Part shown: piece by piece, positions 17,890-25,499 of the stretch
Numbering within the stretch: the stretch's first letter is position 1
How the letters are laid out: each line of letters opens with the position of its first letter
DNA from: Elainella saxicola E1
GTDB lineage: Bacteria; Cyanobacteriota; Cyanobacteriia; Elainellales; Elainellaceae
Assembly: GCA_002796835.1 (NCBI GenBank)
Contig: LUGL01000048.1
Coordinates: forward strand, 12,118-51,911
Direction of reading: 5' to 3'
Length of the DNA stretch: 39,794 nucleotides
Program-made: the position numbers and the translations under genes
Notes under the pieces: model-generated
What the model saw: the letters and a program-made list of their open reading frames with translations, nothing else
What the model was told of the DNA's origin: nothing
The model's database searches: none

Positions 17890-19059
17890 ATGTATCTTAA
17901 GTCTCTTCACCTGAAGCAATTCCGCAACTATGCCAATCAACAGGTGGAGTTCTCAGCCCCTAAAACCATTCTGGTGGGGGATAATGCTCAGGGCAAATCC
18001 AATCTGCTAGAAGCCGTTGAATTGCTGGCAACTTTGCGATCGCACCGGGCTTTGCGCGATCGAGAGCTGGTGTTAGAAGGTGAGCCAATTGGCCAAATTA
18101 GCGCTGTGCTGGAACGTAATAGTTCACCCGTGGATTTGAATCTGCTTTTGCGCAGCAATGGCCGTCGCACCGTCAGTTTGAATGGGGAAACCTTACGGCG
18201 ACAGCTCGATTTTCTGGGCGTAATGAATGCGGTACAGTTCTCCAGCCTCGATCTAGAACTGGTGCGGGGTAGTCCGGGAGAGCGGCGCGATTGGCTGGAT
18301 ACCTTGCTGACTCAACTCGAACCTGTCTATGCCTACATTTTGCAGCAGTACAATACAGTGCTGCGACAACGCAATGCCCTACTGAAACAGCAATTGAAAC
18401 GGCAGGAAGAGGTGCCCTTGAACTTGTTTCCTAGCTCGTCTCCTGACTCTCCCCAAGCATTGCCTGCCGATCAAACCCAGCTAGCCCTTTGGGATGCCCA
18501 ACTGGCCGCGATCGGATCGCGCGTGATTCGACGACGGGCTAGGGTGATCGAGCGGTTGGCTCCTTTGGCCCAGTCCTGGCATCAGTCGATCAGCAACAGT
18601 ACGGAGATTCTGGAAGTGCGCTATGCCCCAAATGTGACGATCGAGTCGGATGATCCGAATGCCATTCAGGCCGCCTTTCTGGAAAAATTACAGCGCCGAG
18701 CCGTCGCAGAACAGCACCAGGGAACCACGCTGGTCGGACCACACCGCGATGAAGTGGAATTTGTGATTAACCAAACAGCAGCGCGGCAATATGGCTCTCA
18801 GGGACAGCAGCGCACTTTAGTATTAGCCCTCAAGCTGGCAGAATTAAAGTTGATTGAAACGGTGATTGGCGAACCGCCTTTGCTGCTTTTAGACGATGTC
18901 TTAGCAGAACTCGATCTGAATCGGCAAAATAAGTTGCTAGAAACGATCCAAGATCATTTTCAAACGCTGATTACCACCACTCATTTGGGATCCTTTGATG
19001 CTCAGTGGCTGAAATCCTCCCAAATTCTCACCGTCAAAGCCGGACGCATTCAGAATTAA
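17890..19059 (+). CDS. recF: DNA replication and repair protein RecF
   Basis: RecF is an SMC-like ATPase that recognises single-strand gaps and helps load RecA with RecO and RecR. The Walker A motif GDNAQGKSN (residues 30-38, K36) follows the family opening LKQFRNY. The signature motif is SQGQQRTLVLALKLAE and the Walker B is PLLLLDDVLAELD. The protein has 389 residues, close to the usual 360-400. The ATG at 17890 has AAGG about five bases upstream. It is not beside dnaA-dnaN-gyrB, its classic position in many bacteria. Here it lies 11 bases behind a cation ATPase gene and 17 bases ahead of exbD, so the three may share a transcript. Confidence 0.96.
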   Translation: MYLKSLHLKQFRNYANQQVEFSAPKTILVGDNAQGKSNLLEAVELLATLRSHRALRDRELVLEGEPIGQISAVLERNSSPVDLNLLLRSNGRRTVSLNGETLRRQLDFLGVMNAVQFSSLDLELVRGSPGERRDWLDTLLTQLEPVYAYILQQYNTVLRQRNALLKQQLKRQEEVPLNLFPSSSPDSPQALPADQTQLALWDAQLAAIGSRVIRRRARVIERLAPLAQSWHQSISNSTEILEVRYAPNVTIESDDPNAIQAAFLEKLQRRAVAEQHQGTTLVGPHRDEVEFVINQTAARQYGSQGQQRTLVLALKLAELKLIETVIGEPPLLLLDDVLAELDLNRQNKLLETIQDHFQTLITTTHLGSFDAQWLKSSQILTVKAGRIQN

Positions 19060-19076
19060 CGACTTAGGACGACCCC

Positions 19077-19511
19077 ATGCGATTTAAGAAGAATCGATCG
19101 AATGAGGAAGTGCCAGACATCAATCTGGTGCCCATGATGGACGTGTTGATGACGGTGCTGACTTTTTTCATCATTATCTCCATGACCTTAACGGGTCAGC
19201 AGATCGCCAACGTCACAATTCCCAAAACGAATGGGGCTGGTCTATCGTCTAAACCTGAAGAAAAACCCTCTCTGGCAGTCGGTCTCACGGATAAGAACCA
19301 AATTGTGCTGACTGACAAGCCCGTCAACGTAGACCAGCTTGCTGAAGCCATGCAGCAGTTTTACAAGCAGCATCCGGACGGCATTGTGTTGCTGAAGGCC
19401 GATCGCAATCTGGACTATAGTAAGGTCCTGGCGCTATTGAAAACCATGCGCGATGTTGGCGGCGATCGGGTGTCTTTGGCGATCGAGCAAAGTAAGAATA
19501 CAGCAGATTAA
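19077..19511 (+). CDS. exbD: ExbD/TolR-family biopolymer transport protein
   Basis: The 144-residue product has a short cytoplasmic lead and one membrane helix (about 20-38, MMDVLMTVLTFFIIISM). The conserved proton-pathway aspartate is D22 in INLVPMMDVLM. A periplasmic domain follows. ExbD or TolR works with an ExbB/TolQ ring and a TonB-like or TolA partner to pass proton-motive force to the outer membrane. No exbB or tonB gene is in the window, so its partner must be encoded elsewhere. It follows recF by 17 bases and probably shares its transcript. ExbD versus TolR cannot be separated from this sequence. Confidence 0.9.
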   Translation: MRFKKNRSNEEVPDINLVPMMDVLMTVLTFFIIISMTLTGQQIANVTIPKTNGAGLSSKPEEKPSLAVGLTDKNQIVLTDKPVNVDQLAEAMQQFYKQHPDGIVLLKADRNLDYSKVLALLKTMRDVGGDRVSLAIEQSKNTAD

Positions 19512-19685
19512 CCTTGGCATCACCTGAATCCACCTCCAATATTCCTCTAACTATCCTTCTCTCTTGATCTCGATCTACTCCTTTGGATAGTAGCAAAGTG
19601 TATTTTTTCAGGTGTTGGTCAGCATTGGCGGTCCAGTTCTATGAGATGGAAGAGGGAATGAGGTCATGATGCTTAGATTTTGTGA

Positions 19686-20504
19686 TCAGAGGGGAGCAGC
19701 AGTCGGTAAGCGGGTGTGAATATTAAAGCGGCAGCCCGCAGAAAGGATATGTAGTTTGACGTTAAAAACCGACATGGCTTCATCTTCCCAGGCAATATCG
19801 CCGTTGTGATAGGTAATGCCAGACTCATCGACGATCGTCACGGCACCTTCTCCTAACACCTCAAACTCTTCGCCTTCAATCACCAGTGCTGTATTCTCAT
19901 CAACCCCGACACCAATCGTTGCGGGCTGGAGCAAAATAGCCGTCACCAGCCGTCCTAATCTGCCCCGCTGGGCAAAATGCTGATCGACCAGAATGCCGGA
20001 AACAAACCCCATGCCGGTTCCCAACGTGACCGAATCTTGGCGCGGACTGGTTTCCGACTCACCTCGCACAATCATCACATCCGGCATAATCGCAGCCCCT
20101 GCACTGGTCCCCGCAATCACGGCTCCTTCTTGATGACGTTTGCGAATGGCATCTTCCAAAATCGTGTCTTTGATGCGTTCCACAATGCGAGCCTGATCAC
20201 CACCCGTGAAAAAAATGCCCGTAGCCTGACCGATCGCCCGCACCGCATCAATATGGTTGGCATCAGCCTGCTCGCGCGTATCCACTACCCAGACGATCGC
20301 AGCCCCTAAGCGCTCAAAAATCTCAATGTAAGTCTCTCCTGCTTCTTCCGGTTCACTGGTTCCGGCGGTCAACACCACAATGCGGGCTTCTGTGCCACCC
20401 GATAGTCGAATAAATCGCCGCAAAATTTGACAATCTCCCTGCCGATCCTCCGCCCCCCCAATAATCACAAGTGCTCCTTTAGGCTGTAGCGGCAATTCCG
20501 TCAT
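19686..20504 (-). CDS. cphB: Cyanophycinase
   Basis: Cyanophycinase cuts the storage polymer cyanophycin (multi-L-arginyl-poly-L-aspartate) into beta-Asp-Arg dipeptides. It is a serine peptidase of the S51 family. The nucleophile is S134 within AGTSAGA, and the fold-opening glycine stretch is VIIGGAEDR. At 272 residues it matches the cytoplasmic cyanobacterial type; no signal peptide is seen. The FFTGGDQ and GRLGRLVTAIL segments are also typical of the family. cphB often precedes cphA, the polymer synthetase. Here the downstream neighbour is exbD on the opposite strand, so no cphA is adjacent. The ATG at 20504 gives the expected N-terminus. Confidence 0.94.
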   Translation of the reverse strand: MTELPLQPKGALVIIGGAEDRQGDCQILRRFIRLSGGTEARIVVLTAGTSEPEEAGETYIEIFERLGAAIVWVVDTREQADANHIDAVRAIGQATGIFFTGGDQARIVERIKDTILEDAIRKRHQEGAVIAGTSAGAAIMPDVMIVRGESETSPRQDSVTLGTGMGFVSGILVDQHFAQRGRLGRLVTAILLQPATIGVGVDENTALVIEGEEFEVLGEGAVTIVDESGITYHNGDIAWEDEAMSVFNVKLHILSAGCRFNIHTRLPTAAPL

Positions 20505-20720
20505 GGTGGGTTTTGGTTGAGGACTCTTTAGATTCTAAGATGCCAGGAATTCAGGCTGGACATCGTAGCCATTGATAGAAAAGCCCTGATAGAAAAGTAC
20601 AACTGTTCGATGTGAGGTCAGCCGATGTAAGGTAAGGAAAGGAAAGCAGCAACTCAACAAAGTCTGTTCGAACAATTTCTGTTCGGCTAATCGTCCCCTA
20701 TCCCCCCTCCACTCCTCATC

Positions 20721-21914
20721 ATGCTTGACCTGATCAAACTGGCTCGCCAAATGCAGGGCATCGGTCAACACCTGACCCAAGAGGCGATCGCCACACGTCA
20801 GCGACTAGAGCTGGCCCAGCGCATTTTAGCTCAAGCCACCGATCGGCAATCGGAACTATTGATGCAGCAGCAGATGTGGCGCGATCGCCTAGGATTCACC
20901 GCTGCTGAACCGATCGAACCGCTGGATACGCAAATTGATCTGATCGCGGCTCCGGCAACACACACCGTTTTGGCCACAGACGGATCGCAAATTGCGCCCA
21001 GCCATCACGAAATTGCCTATTGCTACTTGATTAACGTGGGACGGGTGGTGCTGCACTATGGCCAGAATCGGCATCCTTTATTAGATAGTTTGCCGGAAGT
21101 GTTTTATCGAGCAGATGATCTCTACATTTCGCGGCAGTGGGGCATTCGCACCGAAGAATGGATGGGCTACCGTCGCACCATTTCGGAGGCAACCGTTCTG
21201 GCCGAGATGGGAGCCGAGATCCAAGCCGAACGGGGCAAATCTAGCGCCATTCCGACGATCGCCATGGTGGATGGTTCGCTGATTCACTGGTTTTTAGAGC
21301 CATTGCCAATCGAAGCACGCGATCGCATTTTGCCACCCATTCTGGCAGCCTGGGAGAAGCTACGAACCCTGAGAATTCCGCTAGTGGGCTATTTGAGTGC
21401 AGCTCGCAGCGGCGAAGCAATGAACTTTTTGCGGCTGCAAAGCTGTCCCTATCTAGCACCCGACTGTCAGACCCACTGTTCCGGACAAACCGACCAAGCT
21501 CCCTGTCAGGTATTTTCACCCCTGCGAGATACAGCCCTGTGGGGACTGGTGCTGGAACCTGGTCAGCGGGGAGCCCTGTGGCGCAGTTCGGCTAAAATTT
21601 TGGACTGCTATGGCAATCACCGTATTTACTTCTGCTATGTGCACATGGGATCTGAAATTGCTCGCGTCGAATTTCCGGCCTGGGTGGCAGAAGATGCAGA
21701 CCTGCTGCAAACGGCGTTGAGTTTAACGTTGACGCAGGTACAAAAGGGTTATGGCTATCCGGTAACGCTAGCTGAGGCACATAATCAGGCGGTGGTGCGG
21801 GGAGGCGATCGGGCTAGATTCTTTGCCTTGCTAGAGCAGCAGATGATCCGGGCCGGACTGCAAAATATTGGCACATCTTATAAAGAGGCACGCAAACGGG
21901 GCAGCATTGCTTAA
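20721..21914 (+). CDS. NurA domain protein (DNA repair nuclease family) with a Cys-rich insertion
   Basis: NurA is a 5'-3' nuclease first described in archaeal double-strand-break resection, where it works with the HerA helicase. The RNase H-like core here has D87 in ATDGSQ and D184 in MVDGSLIHW as likely metal ligands. Near the C-terminus is the conserved YPVTLAEAHNQAVV. The first 60 residues look helical. Between the two catalytic halves is a four-cysteine segment, C242-x6-C249-x3-C253-x8-C262, which could bind zinc or an iron-sulfur cluster. At 397 residues the length is typical of bacterial NurA proteins. No HerA gene is in the window. It is transcribed divergently from cphB, and the next gene downstream is a DUF3318 gene about 160 bases away. 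Confidence 0.85.
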   Translation: MLDLIKLARQMQGIGQHLTQEAIATRQRLELAQRILAQATDRQSELLMQQQMWRDRLGFTAAEPIEPLDTQIDLIAAPATHTVLATDGSQIAPSHHEIAYCYLINVGRVVLHYGQNRHPLLDSLPEVFYRADDLYISRQWGIRTEEWMGYRRTISEATVLAEMGAEIQAERGKSSAIPTIAMVDGSLIHWFLEPLPIEARDRILPPILAAWEKLRTLRIPLVGYLSAARSGEAMNFLRLQSCPYLAPDCQTHCSGQTDQAPCQVFSPLRDTALWGLVLEPGQRGALWRSSAKILDCYGNHRIYFCYVHMGSEIARVEFPAWVAEDADLLQTALSLTLTQVQKGYGYPVTLAEAHNQAVVRGGDRARFFALLEQQMIRAGLQNIGTSYKEARKRGSIA

Positions 21915-21990
21915 CAGAACAGAAGCGGATTCCAGGTTCGATCGCTGCACTCTAAAATTCAGCGGCTAAGATAGGGAAATAGGATGAGTT

Positions 21991-22018
21991 TTGAATGTGA
22001 GCCGATCCTCGCTATACT
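21991..22018 (+). promoter_or_regulatory. Candidate promoter for the DUF3318 gene
   Basis: TTGAAT (21991-21996) and TATACT (22013-22018) are separated by 16 bases. Transcription would start near 22025 and give a leader of about 50 bases before the ATG at 22075. The match to sigma-70 consensus is good, but it is unsupported beyond sequence. Confidence 0.5.
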
Positions 22019-22074
22019 CCTTAAAACCAGCCTTGCTGTCTTTAACTGATTTTTGAGACTGTAGGTAAGAATCC

Positions 22075-22713
22075 ATGACCTCATACGCCACTACTGCTCG
22101 TGCTGACCTAAGTGAACTGCGGCGCTTGAAGAGTCTGCTCCCGCCAGAACTGAAAAGCTGGGTGACGATCGAAGCCTCAACTGCCGTCAATCCCCCTTTG
22201 ATTACCTCTGAGGAAATTGGCCGCGATGAGGTGGAGATTCAGGTTGACCTGGCCAAGTGGGACCAGTTGGCGCTCGATCAGCGAAATTTGCTGTTCTGGC
22301 ATGAGGTGGGCCGCATTCAAAATGATACGATTCCTCGCGATGGCTGGGAAATGGCAGCTCTGGCGATCGGTCTGGGTGGCGCAGTCGGTGAGCTATGGGT
22401 GCAGGATGGTCTGCTGCTGATTCTGGCTTTGGTGCTGTGCAGCGTCTCTGGCTGGCGACTCTATCAGCGCAATAATCCTGAAAAAACCCTGTATGAGGCG
22501 ATCGATGCAGATGAAAAGGCGATCGCGCTGGCAACCCGCTTTGGCTACACGCTGCCCAATGCCTATAAGAGCCTGGGAAGTGCACTGAAGGTGCTGATTG
22601 AACAGTCTCCTAAGAAAAAGCAGCGTCGCCGCTATGAGTCCCGCCTGGATGCCCTGAAGAAGAGTGCTGCTAAAGCAAAAGAGCAAATTAAGGCCAATCG
22701 GCTCGAACTTTAG
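22075..22713 (+). CDS. DUF3318 membrane protein of unknown function
   Basis: This 212-residue protein matches the cyanobacteria-restricted DUF3318 family, for which no function is known. The N-terminal half contains the characteristic LRRLKSLLPPELKSWV and LLFWHEVGRIQNDTIPRDGWE. The HE pair in LFWHEVG looks superficially like a metalloprotease core but lacks the second histidine of HExxH. A hydrophobic region (about 92-125) holds one or two membrane passes. The C-terminal 50 residues are Lys/Arg-rich and probably cytoplasmic, with a coiled-coil look. The promoter at 21991-22018 drives it. menC begins 36 bases downstream, so the two may be co-transcribed. Confidence 0.85.
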   Translation: MTSYATTARADLSELRRLKSLLPPELKSWVTIEASTAVNPPLITSEEIGRDEVEIQVDLAKWDQLALDQRNLLFWHEVGRIQNDTIPRDGWEMAALAIGLGGAVGELWVQDGLLLILALVLCSVSGWRLYQRNNPEKTLYEAIDADEKAIALATRFGYTLPNAYKSLGSALKVLIEQSPKKKQRRRYESRLDALKKSAAKAKEQIKANRLEL

Positions 22714-22749
22714 ACAAGTTTTTTAGGCGATCACTGAACAACTCAATCC

Positions 22750-23844
22750 ATGACTAAACTGCGATTTGAGTTTCGTCCCTATGCCCGCCAATTTCAACGC
22801 CCGTTGCAGACCCATCACGGTGAGTGGTCAGTGCGACAGGGCGTTATTTTATGTCTGATGGATCCTGAAGGGCGGCAAGGCTGGGGAGAAATTGCGCCGA
22901 TCGTAGAGTTTGGCAGTGAAGATTGGGCCACGACTATGCGGTTTTGTCAGGAGTCGCCTGCTGAGGTTGATGGGGATTGGATTCAGCAAATTCCTGATTC
23001 TCTGCCAGCTTGCCAGTTTGGATTCGAGGCCGCCTGGGAGCAGTTGCAGCAAGGTTTTTCGGATGAGGAGCCAGTTGGGGATCCCCCCGCCTGCGGCACC
23101 CCCCTTGATAAGAGGGGCAGGGGAGCATCGCAATCTACCAAGCAGGAGCTAACTTTGGCCGATCGGCAGTCAATCACCCCCCTTCAAAAGGGGGGCAGGG
23201 GGGATCTCCAATCGAGCATTCTCCTACCCACAGGTGCGGCAGCATTAGAAAGTCCTTTGCTGTTTACGGCTAAACCGGGCAGCACGTTTAAGTGGAAGAT
23301 TGGGGTGGGACCGATCGAGCAAGAGCTGAATTGTCTGGAGGAATTGCTCAGCTTGTTGCCATCTCAGGCGAAATTGCGCTTGGATGCTAACGGGGGACTG
23401 GACTGGCAGCAGGCCAGTTTGTGGCTACAAGTTTGTGATGGCTATGGCATTGAATTTTTAGAACAACCCTTGCCACCTCAGCAGTTCGAACTCATGCAGA
23501 AATTGAGCCAGCGCTACATTACCCCGATCGCCCTGGATGAGTCGGTCGCTCATTTGCAGCAGCTCCGAGACTGTTACCAGGCAGGATGGCGCGGCTTGTT
23601 CGTGATTAAGGCGGCGATCGCCGGTTCTCCCCGGTTGCTGCGGCAGTTCTGTCAAACCCATCATCTGGACGTGGTTTGGTCCTCTGTATTTGAAACCAAT
23701 GTGGCGCGGCAATTCATTCAAGATTTTTTGGTTTCGTCTATGCCGGCTGCAAGGGCGATCGGTTTTGGCGTGGACCAGTGGTTCAACGATGGCTGGGAGC
23801 GTCTCTCAGCGCAGCAACTCTGGCAACGATTAGAACGGCTCTAG
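22750..23844 (+). CDS. menC: o-Succinylbenzoate synthase with an in-frame repeat insertion
   Basis: MenC dehydrates SHCHC to o-succinylbenzoate in the phylloquinone pathway, which supplies the photosystem I quinone. It is an enolase-superfamily enzyme. The catalytic lysine pair is K181-x-K183 in TFKWKIG. Metal ligands follow in RLDANGG, EFLEQP and ALDESV, and the second base lysine is in FVIKAA. The protein is 364 residues, roughly 40 more than I expect for the family. The excess corresponds to residues 110-156, encoded by a GC-rich palindromic repeat described separately. All catalytic residues lie outside it, so the enzyme may still work. The 3' end overlaps tsaC by 15 bases on the other strand. 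Confidence 0.92.
   Translation: MTKLRFEFRPYARQFQRPLQTHHGEWSVRQGVILCLMDPEGRQGWGEIAPIVEFGSEDWATTMRFCQESPAEVDGDWIQQIPDSLPACQFGFEAAWEQLQQGFSDEEPVGDPPACGTPLDKRGRGASQSTKQELTLADRQSITPLQKGGRGDLQSSILLPTGAAALESPLLFTAKPGSTFKWKIGVGPIEQELNCLEELLSLLPSQAKLRLDANGGLDWQQASLWLQVCDGYGIEFLEQPLPPQQFELMQKLSQRYITPIALDESVAHLQQLRDCYQAGWRGLFVIKAAIAGSPRLLRQFCQTHHLDVVWSSVFETNVARQFIQDFLVSSMPAARAIGFGVDQWFNDGWERLSAQQLWQRLERL
23077..23212. repeat. Palindromic GC-rich repeat element inside menC, two direct copies
   Basis: The first copy core is 23097-23126 and the second is 23175-23206; both start CACCCCCCTT and have a GGGGCAGGGG-type right arm. The second forms a perfect eight-base-pair hairpin, CCCCCCTT-CAA-AAGGGGGG. The whole element begins at GGGGATCCCCCC (23077-23088) and ends near GGGGGGATC, so its outer ends are inverted. 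The copies are 78 bases apart and are read in the same frame, as TPLDKRGRG and TPLQKGGRG. The sequence resembles the CCCCCTT/AAGGGGG dispersed repeats of cyanobacterial spacers. No transposase is present. Confidence 0.8.
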
Positions 23845-24450
23845 CACAACTTCGCCCTGCCGCAGAATTTCCCAGCCTTGCCCAGTCCACTTCACGACAG
23901 TAGAGGGTTTACCGGAACCCGGCATCGATGGTCCAGTTGTCTGACTTTCGAGACTTTTCAGGGCGGCAGGGGACAGGGTGTAAACCTCAGGAAAGGCTGC
24001 GTCGATGGTGTCCATGTTGAGCAGCGGCGGTTCCCCCGATCGATTCACGCTCGTCGTCGCCAGAGGTCGAGTTAGCCGCAAAATTTGACGGGCGATCGGA
24101 TGTTTGGGAACGCGAATGCCAATCGTGGTTGGATCGGTTGGATTCATCGCTTTGGGTAGCCGATCATTAGCAGGCAAAACTAAGGTGATTGCTCCAGGGA
24201 AATAGCGATCGGCCATTTCTTCCCAGGCCACCTGTTCAGCATCGCTGCCCTGGACATAGTCCCATAGATCAATCACGTCAGCAGCCATCAAAATCAGCGG
24301 TTTGGTTTCGCTGCGTTGTTTCGCTGCATAAATCAGGCCAGCTCGATCGGGCCGAGAAGCCAGTGCCGGGACCGTATCGGTCGGAAAGCTGATCAGAGAT
24401 TCGCCCGACACTGCTGCCTGGACGAGTTCACTGAGCGTCACTTGAGGCAT
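23830..24450 (-). CDS. tsaC: L-threonylcarbamoyladenylate synthase (Sua5/YrdC/TsaC)
   Basis: TsaC makes threonylcarbamoyl-AMP from threonine, bicarbonate and ATP, the first step of the t6A37 modification of ANN-decoding tRNAs. The YrdC domain is recognised by SFPTDTVPALA, AAKQRSETKPLILM (the K-x-R nucleotide-binding stretch), FPGAITLVLP and TTIGIRVPKHP, followed by TTSVNRSGEPPL. At 206 residues it is a short TsaC type, without the extra Sua5 domain. It lies 42 bases behind prmC on the same strand, the common prmC-tsaC arrangement, and both products act in translation. Its last 15 bases overlap the end of menC. Confidence 0.93.
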   Translation of the reverse strand: MPQVTLSELVQAAVSGESLISFPTDTVPALASRPDRAGLIYAAKQRSETKPLILMAADVIDLWDYVQGSDAEQVAWEEMADRYFPGAITLVLPANDRLPKAMNPTDPTTIGIRVPKHPIARQILRLTRPLATTSVNRSGEPPLLNMDTIDAAFPEVYTLSPAALKSLESQTTGPSMPGSGKPSTVVKWTGQGWEILRQGEVVLEPF

Positions 24451-24492
24451 AGGTATGAAGGTAAAGTTCAGTCACCATCTAGGTTCCAGCAT

Positions 24493-25434
24493 TTAGCGAC
24501 GATAGGCAAGCACAAATCGATTGATCCCTGCCAGATCGGGATGGACCTGGATGTTGTGGTAGCTGCCCTGGGCTTCCAGTAAGGCAGTGACGGCAGCAGA
24601 TTGTCCAGCCATCATTTCGATCAGCCAAATGCCGCCCGATCGCAAGAAATCTGGAGCCTGATCTACCAAATACCGAATGCAGCCCAATCCATCCCGTCCC
24701 CCATCCAAGGCTAAACGGGGTTCATGATTCACGACTTCGGGTTGCAGTTCAGCAAGGGTGGCCGTTGGAATATAGGGTGGATTGGACACCATACCGCTTA
24801 ACTCTCCCTTGAGATGCTGAAGTGGTTCAAACCAGAAGCCTGCATAGAACTGAATTCGATCGGCCAATCCGATCTGCTTAGCATTGTGGACCGCAACTTG
24901 CACAGCGGCTTCACTGCGATCGACGGCATGAATCTGGGCCTGGGGAAAAGCATCTGCTAAACCAATCGCGATCGCGCCACTGCCTGTTCCCAGATCAGCC
25001 CATTGCTCTGGCTGAAGGTTGTGTGCATCCAGGTGTCCATCCAGATGTGCATCCAGAGGAGCAGCCTGAACGGCAGCAATTGCCAGATCAATAATCAGCT
25101 CAGTTTCCGGACGGGGAATCAAGACGGCTGGAGTGACAGATAGGGAATATTGCCGCCAGGGTGCAGAGCCCGCAAGATATTGCACCGGAATTCGCTGTTG
25201 CACTCGTCGTTGCCATTGGGCTTCCAAATCGTCCAGGGAGCAGGCCAGCATCAGTGGCCTATCAATAGCAGACAAACCAAGACGCAATGTTAATCGATCG
25301 ACCCCTGCCACCTCCTGGAGCAGCCAGTCGATTTCGGCGATTGGAATATCGGCTGCTTTGGCCTGAATCTGCGCTTGCTGTCGCCAATGCCAGAGATCCT
25401 GCCTTGAAACAACATAGGAGGAAGAAGAAACCAT
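24493..25434 (-). CDS. prmC: Peptide chain release factor N5-glutamine methyltransferase PrmC
   Basis: PrmC methylates the glutamine of the GGQ motif in release factors, using S-adenosylmethionine. From the ATG at 25434 it has 313 residues. The N-terminal helical domain is followed by IPRPETE (106-112), the SAM loop ADLGTGSGAIAIGLA and the substrate motif NPPY (218-221). A longer frame opening at 25500 exists but adds 22 unconserved residues and overlaps the divergent kinase start. GGAGGAAGAAGAAACC just upstream of the chosen ATG supports it. A short LDAHLDGHLDAH stretch before the SAM loop comes from a tandem DNA repeat. It heads the prmC-tsaC pair. Confidence 0.94.
   Translation of the reverse strand: MVSSSSYVVSRQDLWHWRQQAQIQAKAADIPIAEIDWLLQEVAGVDRLTLRLGLSAIDRPLMLACSLDDLEAQWQRRVQQRIPVQYLAGSAPWRQYSLSVTPAVLIPRPETELIIDLAIAAVQAAPLDAHLDGHLDAHNLQPEQWADLGTGSGAIAIGLADAFPQAQIHAVDRSEAAVQVAVHNAKQIGLADRIQFYAGFWFEPLQHLKGELSGMVSNPPYIPTATLAELQPEVVNHEPRLALDGGRDGLGCIRYLVDQAPDFLRSGGIWLIEMMAGQSAAVTALLEAQGSYHNIQVHPDLAGINRFVLAYRR
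25021..25056. repeat. Three tandem 12-base repeats inside prmC
   Basis: Three 12-base units ending in CATCCAG follow one another (25021-25032, 25033-25044, 25045-25056) with two or three differences between units. They encode the LDAHLDGHLDAH segment between the N-terminal domain and the SAM-binding loop. Because the unit is four codons, gain or loss of copies keeps the frame. Confidence 0.8.
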
Positions 25435-25499
25435 GTGCAAAAATATCTTAGTCCTGATAACTGCCGAAACCCCTATTCTGACTGATTTCTCACCCAGCA

